Shown here one piece after another: positions 55,984 to 64,000 of a stretch of 64,000 nucleotides of DNA. A program made the position numbers and the translations under genes. The notes under the pieces are model-generated. The model was not told the DNA's origin and did no database searches. It saw only the letters and a program-made list of their open reading frames with translations. The stretch is from Ambrosia x helenae (lineage: Eukaryota; Streptophyta; Magnoliopsida; Asterales; Asteraceae). The stretch is from contig CM061227.1 of NCBI GenBank assembly GCA_030844895.1, positions 72,604,593 through 72,668,592 of the forward strand, given 5' to 3'. Within the stretch, counting starts at the first letter, position 1; every line of letters starts with the position of its first letter.

Positions 55984-56682
55984 TGTTAGGACAAAAAGGA
56001 TTGGTGAAACCACTTTTGCAAACCTTAGTCTAATTCACTTCTGTCAAAATATTCTAAGTATAGAACTACTGAAGAATGAAGATCAAACTGCTGAAGAAGA
56101 GATTACACAAGTACTGAAGAAGAAAAGTCATCAGAAGTTCTGAAGTCCAAACCAGACATTTCTACTGAAGAACTACTGAAGACAAACTACTCATCAGTAG
56201 TTTGTCATTCATCAGTACTTATGAGAAGATCTTTTCCACCACCTTTTGTATCAGTAGTTTATTAGTTTAGTATTACTTTTACTTTTTGTACAAGTTCCAA
56301 GATTGCAACTTGTTGCAACTTGTCTCTGAACTTGCTTTTTGGCAAGGTTCATGTATTTGTAAAGTCTATAAATAGATAGGTTCATCCCTCTATTTTAGAC
56401 ATTGATTTTAATACTGAAATCCTTCAAAGCTTATCATTGTTATTACCATTTCATTTACTGAGAATCTGTTTAAGTGTTCATTCTCATTCATTGCTTAGAT
56501 TCTCATTAAATACTTATCTTTAGTTTTATCAAACGTCCAGGGGGAGTAATAACTCCTGTTGATAAGTGTAGCTTTAAACTCATACCATTCCGCTGTGCTA
56601 TCACTGATTAAGAACTTGCTAAACACCTAAGTGTTCACTAGCAAGTTCATACAAAGAGCAATACTGATCCAACAATTCAACA
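55984..56682 (+). repeat. Plus Sirevirus 5' LTR (candidate)
   Basis: Starts TGTTAGGACAAAAAGG and ends CAATTCAACA, with TATAAATA at 56367-56374. It is dense in ACTACTGA, TCAGTAGT and TCAGAAGTTCTGA motifs (56060-56260). The right border is inferred from TG..CA and the abrupt start of gag. No PBS follows it. Confidence 0.6.
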
Positions 56683-58257
56683 AAAATTGGTTTTGACAAA
56701 TCTAAACTTAGATGTCACAAGTGTCAAAAGTTGGGACACTTTGCTAGAGAGTGTAGAAGCTCTGGCTTTAACCAATCTCAGTTTGGAAATATTTTTAACC
56801 CCAATTATAACAGGAATAATGGAACACAAGGGAGTACACATTTTGTACAGGCACAAGCTCCACAACACCAATATGTGCCACAAGTACAATATGTACAGAT
56901 GCCTGCTCAACAGATGCAGAGCCAACAATCAATCCCTCCCTTTCCAGCTGCTCAATCACCTCCACAAACTCAGCAACCCTCACAACAAAGTTTATTTACT
57001 TCAGGGTATGTTGACTGGAGCAGTCTTCCTTTTAACACTACTGAGTGTAACCCTGATGCAGACAACAAGATGTTTGACATCAACTGGGGAGAGCCTGACA
57101 ATGGCAGAAAGAACTTTGCCTTAGTGGCATTTGAGGGATGCACCTCAAAATCTGCCTTGTCACAGGTATCTAAAGAATCTTTGACAAAACTTTGTTCAAC
57201 TTCTTGCAAAGAATCTTTTGCTCTCATAAGAGAGACTAATGTGCACTTACAAGGGAAAGCAAATGACTCTGAGAGAAAATTCACTCAGATGAAATGTGAT
57301 TTAGAAAGAAAACTTTCTGCAAAAACAAAAGAAGTTTCTAAATTAACTAACACTGCTATTGAAACCCAAGCACAAATTAAAATCATGATAAATGACCTAG
57401 GAAATGTTAGACAAGAGCTTGCTGACACCAAGGTCACATGTGAAAAATGGGTTGAATCTTGTAAGGGGTACCAACTATTGCTAAACAAACAAAGTGCTTC
57501 AAATGTTAGGTTTGGCATAGAGTACAATCACACTGAAACACCAACAGATTTTTCCCCCAAAACTACTGAAGATGGGAGAAAAATTGTTTCAGGTGAAACT
57601 TCTGAAGAGAAAGAATACACATCTTTTCATGAAAACTTTCTAAAAACTCACAAAGAAAGTTCTTCAGAAGTACTAATTAATTCTGACATTAAGCCATCAG
57701 TAGTTTCAACTACATCAGGAGTTGAGAACCTGAAAACTACTGATGACCTAAAACCAATCAATACAGTCAGAAACTTGTCTTTGAAAGAAAAGACAAAAGA
57801 ATGTGAAATCTGTGGTCTGTTCAACCACAAGACAGAATTTTGTAGATACAGAAAAGGTATTCAGTACAACAAGAAAACTCAAAATCTGGTTGTGGGAAAA
57901 CAAATCAGAAATGATTTTGTAGAAACTTTTTCTCCCAGGAAACAACAACCAGTAAAAACCTTTTCTCAGAAAAAGACAAAATCTCAACAAAGATCTTTTT
58001 CTCAAAATTCTCTTTCAGTAGTTAGACCTAAATCATTAGCAGTTTCACAAACTGCTGAGATTAAAGATCTCATGAATATGGTACAACTACTGATGACCAA
58101 AGTTGATGGTGGTCCTCAAAAGGATACCACTATTGCTCTTAATGAAAAATCCATTGCCAAAAAGACATGGATTCCTCAACTTGGTCAAGAACAAACTGTA
58201 AATGTTCTCAAGAGCAAACCCAAAGCCAAACTGGCTTGGGTTCCTAAATCTAACTAA
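56683..58257 (+). pseudogene. Plus Sirevirus gag, N-terminus missing
   Basis: Open from the LTR border without an ATG. It begins in a knuckle, CHKCQKLGHFAREC (56713), then a Gln/Pro-rich part, a long coiled-coil-like part (LERKLSAKTKEVSKLTNTA) and a second knuckle CEICGLFNHKTEFC near 57800, ending with TAA at 58255. The capsid region normally found upstream is absent, as is the PBS, so an internal deletion close to the LTR end is likely. Confidence 0.8.
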
Positions 58258-61200
58258 TTTGCTATCTTGTGCAGAGAGTTTCAAGAGGCTTAAATAGCAT
58301 TTGGTATGTAGACAGTGGAGGCTCAATGCACATGACAGGATGCAGATACCTGATAAACAATTTTATCAGTCAAAGAGAAGGATCTGTATCCTTTGGGAAC
58401 AATGCTAAGGGATATGTTCTAGGACATGGCAATGTCTCCTCTGGCAAAATACAGTTTGACAAGGTCAATCTGGTTGAAAACCTTGAGTACAACTTACTGA
58501 GTGTGTCACAAATGTTTGATAAAGGATATTCTTCCTTTTTCACAAAGACAGCATGCAAGATCATATCACCAGAAGGCCAGAAGTTGATAGAGAAGATCAT
58601 TGAAGATCACACTTTGTTGATAGCCAAAGGATGTGGCAATGTCTATGCAGTGGACATTGAAAAAGACAAAGTACTGAACAACACTGCCTGTTTCTTCTCA
58701 AAGGCATCAACTTCAGAGACTGATCTCTGGCACAGGAGACTTGGCCATGTGAACTTTAAAACCATAAATAAAGTCACAAAAATGGGCTTGGTCAGAGGTC
58801 TACCTTTAAAGGTATACCAGTGTCAAGAACATTGTGTATCCTGTTTAAAGGGAAAACAGCATAAGTCCTCCTATAAGTCTATTGAAGAATCAAAAACAAC
58901 TGCATGTCTTCAACTACTCCATATGGACTTATTTGGGCCTGTAAAAATCATGAGCCTTGGTAAGAAGAAGTATTGCTTAGTCATCATTGATGACTATTCA
59001 AGATTTACATGGGTATTCTTCTTATTTTCCAAGGATGAGGCTTCTGAAATCATCAAGTTCTTCATTCTACAAGTAGAGAAACAATATTCTCTATCTGTCA
59101 AAGCCATTAGAAGTGACAATGGGACAGAGTTCAGGAACAAAACTCTGGATGAATACTGTTTGTCTAAAGGGATTATTTGACAATTCAGTGTTCCCAGAAC
59201 TCCTGAACAAAATGGTGTAGTAGAAAGGAAGAACAGAACTTTAATTGAAGGAGCAAGAACAATGTTAGCTGATTCTGGCCTACCATTATACTTTTGGGCA
59301 GACGCAGTTAACACATCATGTTATGTTCAAAATAGAGTCCTTGTTGTCAAGAGGCATTCCAAGACTGCCTATGAAGTTCTTTATGGCATGAAGCCCCTTA
59401 TCTCCTTTTTCAGGGCTTTTGGATGTCAATGTTTCATTCTAAACATCAAAGACTCTATTTCAAAGTTTGCTGCCAAAGTTGATTCAGGTTACTTTCTTGG
59501 TTACTCTTCCACAAGAAAAGCCTACAAGGTTTTTAACTCAAGAACCAGGATAGTAGAAGAAACACTGAATGTCAAGTTCAATGAGTCAAAACACACTCTT
59601 ATTCCAGCACATCCTGCTGAACTTTTTGACCTTGACAGCTTCCATTTTGGACCTGAAAAGACTGTTACTTCATCAAAACCTACTTATTATGGTGATCAAA
59701 GGTTTGATGATGAGGATCCAGCACCATGGACTCCTCAAACAGTCATTAAGTCAACTTCCAAACCATGAGAAGTTTCACAAACTTCTAATTCAACAACTGC
59801 TGATGTACAAACTCAAACATCTGCTTCAGCACCTAAAACTACTGAAGATACTGAAACTGCTGAATCAGACATTATAAACCTCAGTGGTTTGTTTGATGAA
59901 GTACAAGAGCCTCCTACACCTGTCAGTGGTTTACAACAACTGATTGAACACAAAGATCATCCACTTGAACAAATCATGGGTGATATTGCATCAGGTGTTC
60001 TTACAAGAAACCAGCTTTCCAACTTTTGCTTCTTCTCAGCATTTATTTCTCAGTTGGAACCTAAAAAGTACCAAGAAGCCCTCAAAGACAACAACTGGGT
60101 ACAAGCCATGCAAGATGAGTTGCTTCAATTCAAAAAACAACAGGTTTGGGAAATCTGTCCCTTACCACCAAACAAGCAACCAATTGGCACAAGATGGGTT
60201 TTTAGGAACAAACAAGATAAGGCTGGTATGATTATAAAGAACAAGGCAAGACTGGTAGTACAAGGTTACTCTCGAGAAGAAGGAATTGATTATGATGAAA
60301 CCTTTGCTCCAGTTGCAAGGCTTGAAGCCATCAGGTTATTTCTGGCCTATGTCATTTCCAACAAAATAAAAGTTTACCAAATGGATGTTAAAAGTGCATT
60401 TTTGTATGGAAAAATAAAAGAGGAAGTGTATGTATGTCAGCCACCTGGGTTTGAGGATCCTTCTCATCCTGAGTGGGTGTACAAACTAGGCAAAGCTCTT
60501 TATGGGCTCAAACAGGCTCCAAGGGCCTGGTATGAAACACTTTCTAACTTTCTACTCAAAAATAACTTCACAAGAGGCTCCATTGATAAAACTCTTTTCA
60601 TAAAACATGTTGGAAATCATATCTTACTTGTTCAAATATATGTTGATGATATCATATTTGGTTCAACAAACACAAAACTGTGTGATGAATTCAAGAAACT
60701 CATGCAATCAAAATTTGAGATGAGTACAATGGGAGAACTGCAGTACTTTCTAGGACTGCAGATTAAACAACAAACAAATGGAACTTTTATACATCAATCA
60801 AAATATGTTAAAGAATTATTAAACAAATTTTCTTTACAAGACTGTAAATCATGTTTCACTCCCATGACACCAACCACACAAGTTGATCCAGATGATCAAG
60901 GAAAACAGGTTGATCAAACCATGTATAGATGTATGATAGGTTCCCTTTTATATCTAACTGCTTCTAGACCAGATATTATGTTTTCAACATGTGTCTGTGC
61001 TAGATATCAATCAGCTCCTAGGGAATCACACCTCATTACAGTCAAAAGAATCTTCAGATATCTGAAAGGAACTCCAACACTTGGAATTTGGTATCCTGCT
61101 TCAAGCAATACCAAGTTATCAGCTTTTTCAGATAGTGACTATGCAGGGTGTAAAATGTCAAGAAAATCAACATCTGGTGGTTGTCAATTCTTAGGAAACT

Positions 61201-61580
61201 GTCTAGTGTCCTGGCAATCAAAGAAACAAACATCTGTTGCAACTTCAACTGCTGAAGCTGAATACATTGCAGCTGCAAGTTGTACATCACAGATACAATG
61301 GCTCCAGTATCAACTTCTTGATTATGGAATCAAAGAAACCAAGACACCATTGCTTGTAGACAGCAAATCTGCCATTAGCATCATTCAAAATCCTGTTCAG
61401 TTTTCAAAAACCAAACATATTGAAATCAGGTATCATTTCATAAGAGATTGCTATGAAAAAGGCAAGATTGAAGTGAAACATGTAGCAACAGCTAATCAAA
61501 TAGCTGACATATTCACTAAACCCCTTGACACATCAACATTTCAGAAGTTAGTATCCATGCTTGGGATGCTAAATTTGTAA
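58258..61580 (+). pseudogene. Plus Sirevirus pol with two in-frame TGA codons
   Basis: In one frame: protease VDSGGSMHMTG, the GAG-pre-integrase region HRRLGHVNFKTINK and CVSCLKGKQH, integrase LLHMDLFGPVK, IIDDYSRFTW and IRSDNGTEF, an integrase C-terminus (59262-59768), RT (QMDVKSAFLYGKIKEEVYV, IYVDDIIFGSTN) and RNase H (STAEAEYIAAASCTSQI, KTKHIEIRYHFIRDC) to 61580. TGA codons interrupt at 59178 and 59766, and gag and pol are in different frames. RT and RNase H (59889-61580, 563 codons) are intact. The DSGG form of the protease site is slightly unusual. Confidence 0.9.
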
Positions 61581-62037
61581 GTGTTTCTCCTTACTTTTCT
61601 GCACATATTTTTCATTTTTCACTTACATCTGTTTTTAAGTCTGAAAACTTCTGAAAAACAAGCAAGAGAGAAACTACTGATGAACAAAACATCAATATGG
61701 GAATATTTTCTGAAAAGTGATTAACTTCTGATAAAACAACCTTCAGAAGTTATGAATAAAGTATTTATAAAAAGCATTCTCATCAGTTGTTCAAAAATAC
61801 TGAAGAGAAAGTGGGAACTACTGATGAAAACAATTCTTCATCAACAGTTTAGTCAAAACAGGGCAAATCAGACTTTTCCCACATCAGAAGTTTGACCTAG
61901 GGGGTTTAAAACTTCTGATAAATACCTTTTCCAACACTTATCCATTCAAAAAGCAAAAATTCCCTCCTTCTCTCTCAAAAAGCTCTCAAACCCTGAACCT
62001 GCAAAAACACTGTTCGATCCAAACACACACAAACCAC
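61581..62037 (+). other. Plus Sirevirus pol-env spacer with AACTTCTGA motifs
   Basis: Non-coding. AACTTCTGA, CAGAAGTT, ACTACTGATGA and CATCAGTTG alternate, as in the LTR at 56060-56260. A purine tract CCTAGGGGGTTTAAAA lies at about 61907. The env-like start follows at 62038. Confidence 0.75.
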
Positions 62038-64000
62038 ATGGCTCTAGTTCTAAAACAGGGACACAATCTTAGAGCCTACTTAGAGAAACAAGAAGGCTGG
62101 TCCCAATACGATGAGATCATTGACCTCGTCGTCAAATCCCAATATATCACCGCTCTCACAATAGACCCACCAATACATCCTGAAACTCTCAATGAGTTCT
62201 GGGCTAACGCTGAGACAGTGATGGTGGATAATGAGGTTATCTCTCTCAACTCAACAATCAAAGGGAGACGAATGGCCATCACACCGGCCACACTTGCAAT
62301 CAGACTGGGGTTGAATGATGTGAATGCCCCTGAACAGGTTGCAAACTCTGAAATCCACCTAACCATGACAGAATGTGGTTATCAAGGTACTCTCTCACAA
62401 GCTACAATCTTTAAAAAGTATTTTGAACCAAAATACAAACTTTTGTTTCATTATATCATTATGTGTTTGAGTCCTAAAACAGGGTCTTATGACCAGATGC
62501 CCTCAACTTTTCAACCAATTTTTCATTCCATAGTGAATGAAACAAAATACAGGGCATCAAAACTTTTCTTTAATGAGTTGGTGTTACATCATAATAACAC
62601 TAAAAAGAAGTTTTTGTTATACCCAAGGTTCATTATGCAATGCATAATCAAAGAACTGGGTGATGAGGTGTTTGTGGGTAAAACTACAATTTTGAGACCC
62701 TTAACCTCACAAGCATACTCTAGGCACAACAAACCAGCTGCCTGGCCAGAAGATGACCAAGGGGAACAAGAACCAGTCCCCATGGAACCCTCATCTTCCA
62801 AACCTACACCCCCAAAGGCCAAGAAACCCAAACAACAAAAACAAAAACCCACCAAACCAAAAAGAAAAGCAGTTCAGGAGGTTGAGATGCCTGAACTGAC
62901 TGTTGTGCAATCTGCACTTGATAAAGATGTGACTGAAACATCCTCTCAGTCTCATCCATCTCAAACCCCAACAAGAGCACCAATCACAATACTTTTCAAA
63001 AGAAAAAGACTAAAGAAAACTATTCCTATTGACTCTTCTTTTGAAACTGCTGAACCCATTGACCAAACTACTGAACCAGCACCCCAAATTTCTGAACCTG
63101 ATATTGAAATAGCCAAACTTCTCTCTAAGCTAAAAGAGAAAGTCCCATCTAAACATGTCAGTCCCCAACAACCACATCAAACAGGGGACATAGCCTCAGA
63201 ACTTGACATGGATGTGGACACTCAAAACCCAAACCAAAGAGATGAGGATGAACCAGGGTCTCTAAGCCCAAACTTAGAAACTCTTGGTACTTTTGAGGCT
63301 GCTACTACTCATTTACCACCCAGTGGTGGATCTGAGGAAAGAAGCAACATAGCTAAGACCTCAACTGTGGCAACTACTGATGAAGGCTTAATGCCTGAGG
63401 TAGGAAATCCTCTGAACCAAGAAAAAGAGGTACATGAGACAACTGAGTTGGGCTCAGCTCATGATGTAACTGATACAGTCCTCATTGAGGATGTATTCAG
63501 GGATACAGATGATTCCATTAACTTGGATGATATTTCACAACACAAAACTACTGAATTGACGGCTACAAGTGAAGGTCCTGCACCTGGTGTATCTATGGTC
63601 AAGAAGCTAGTCACACCAGATCAGGTTAAAGTCCACTTAATCCCTGATTCCCCTATAGTGGCATCTTCTGTACAACAAGAAGATCAACCAAAAACACACC
63701 CCTCACTACAAATGCCTACCCAATTCCCTGGGCAATCCAGCATAGACATGAACCAGCTATGCAGCCCAGATGGTCCCTTATATCACATGATGAACACCCT
63801 CATTAAAAATCACTTCCAATCCTACACAGCTGACTTGGAGCTGTCCATCAAGAACCAATTTGGAGTGATACGGACTAAGATGAACGATCGGTCCAACAAA
63901 ATTGACTTCAATACCAAACAGATTGCTTCTCTTACAGGTCATTTCTCTACACCCTCAAAACCTGATGAAGCCAAAAAGGGGGAGAAAACTAAGGAACCTA
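62038..64000 (+). CDS. Sirevirus envelope-like ORF, open at window end
   Basis: ATG 62038 begins MALVLKQGHNLRAYLEKQEG; no stop occurs in 654 codons up to the window end, so the C-terminus is outside. It shares EFWANAETVM and KKKFLLYPRFIMQCI with the minus-strand ORF (EFWTNARMDF, KKFLLYPRFLQ), so both are the same family. After about residue 240 the sequence is Pro/Lys-rich (KPKQQKQKPTKPKRKA), then acidic and Ser/Thr-rich, probably disordered. Near the window end it has an NHFQSYTADLELSIKNQFG stretch. Its place after pol defines it as the Sirevirus envelope-like protein; the role is unknown. Confidence 0.85.
   Translation, partial: MALVLKQGHNLRAYLEKQEGWSQYDEIIDLVVKSQYITALTIDPPIHPETLNEFWANAETVMVDNEVISLNSTIKGRRMAITPATLAIRLGLNDVNAPEQVANSEIHLTMTECGYQGTLSQATIFKKYFEPKYKLLFHYIIMCLSPKTGSYDQMPSTFQPIFHSIVNETKYRASKLFFNELVLHHNNTKKKFLLYPRFIMQCIIKELGDEVFVGKTTILRPLTSQAYSRHNKPAAWPEDDQGEQEPVPMEPSSSKPTPPKAKKPKQQKQKPTKPKRKAVQEVEMPELTVVQSALDKDVTETSSQSHPSQTPTRAPITILFKRKRLKKTIPIDSSFETAEPIDQTTEPAPQISEPDIEIAKLLSKLKEKVPSKHVSPQQPHQTGDIASELDMDVDTQNPNQRDEDEPGSLSPNLETLGTFEAATTHLPPSGGSEERSNIAKTSTVATTDEGLMPEVGNPLNQEKEVHETTELGSAHDVTDTVLIEDVFRDTDDSINLDDISQHKTTELTATSEGPAPGVSMVKKLVTPDQVKVHLIPDSPIVASSVQQEDQPKTHPSLQMPTQFPGQSSIDMNQLCSPDGPLYHMMNTLIKNHFQSYTADLELSIKNQFGVIRTKMNDRSNKIDFNTKQIASLTGHFSTPSKPDEAKKGEKTKEP

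Larger units (their letters stand above)
55984..64000 (+). mobile_element. Plus-strand Sirevirus, truncated by the window end
   Basis: A 5' LTR candidate (55984-56682), a gag lacking its N-terminus, pol (58269-61580), a spacer, and an envelope-like ORF from 62038 that is open at 64000. It is inserted in the 5' UTR of the minus Sirevirus; TCAGT (55979-55983) would be its target duplication, but the other end is outside. Pol is much better preserved than in the minus copy, so it is younger. Confidence 0.86.

Noticed and set aside
1..64000. Host protein-coding gene or biosynthetic cluster
   Set aside because: Every long conserved frame belongs to a transposon protein family; remaining frames are short, antisense or low-complexity.

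Overview
This is plant nuclear DNA, almost certainly eudicot, and the LTR families look like those of Asteraceae (composites). The family-level guess is from memory and is only an inference. The evidence for a plant: FAR1-type Mutator (MULE) transposases, spliceosomal introns, Ty3/Gypsy chromovirus and Sirevirus retrotransposons, a tRNA-derived SINE, a hAT MITE and AT-rich spacers with TA and AAT microsatellites. I found no convincing host gene. The window is a nest of transposable elements, and nearly every long reading frame belongs to one of them.

Layout. (1) 1-4772: spacer holding a tandem duplication; copy 1 is split by a 2.6 kb solo Gypsy LTR (415-2984, 5-bp target duplication). (2) 4773-24843: a MULE with 49-bp terminal inverted repeats. 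It carries a FAR1/MURA-type transposase gene (+) and a convergent ULP1-like cysteine protease gene (-), the KAONASHI-like arrangement. A Gypsy chromovirus (10115-20707) sits inside the protease gene, and a gag-only element (TR-GAG type, 10510-14654) sits inside the 5' LTR of that Gypsy. (3) about 25046-40769: a second, older, inverted MULE of the same type, with protease pseudogene (+) and transposase pseudogene (-). It is split by a 5.9 kb LTR element without pol (28532-34386), a second solo Gypsy LTR (35486-37701) and a hAT MITE (34917-35213). (4) 41222-41549: a SINE with a 14-bp target duplication. (5) 41778-55983: a decayed Sirevirus (Copia) on the minus strand with an envelope-like ORF after pol. 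(6) 55984 to the window end: a younger plus-strand Sirevirus inserted in the 5' UTR of the previous one; its envelope-like ORF is still open at base 64000.

How parts relate. In both MULEs the two genes start near opposite ends and converge, as mudrA and mudrB do. The most unusual signal is that each element carries its own short motif, repeated many times and mostly outside coding exons: palindromic TTACGTAA in MULE 1, ACGCAA/TTGCGT in MULE 2, TTCGACC/GGTCGAA hairpins in the minus Sirevirus and in solo LTR 1, GGCGATT/AATCGCC hairpins in solo LTR 2, TCAGTAGT/AACTTCTGA in the plus Sirevirus and GAGACCGGGAGGTGATC in the LARD LTR. For the MULEs this resembles the target motifs of VANC anti-silencing proteins of Arabidopsis VANDAL elements, which is a testable hypothesis and not a demonstrated function. 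A second notable signal is a 5S-rRNA-derived segment inside the LTRs of the Gypsy element.
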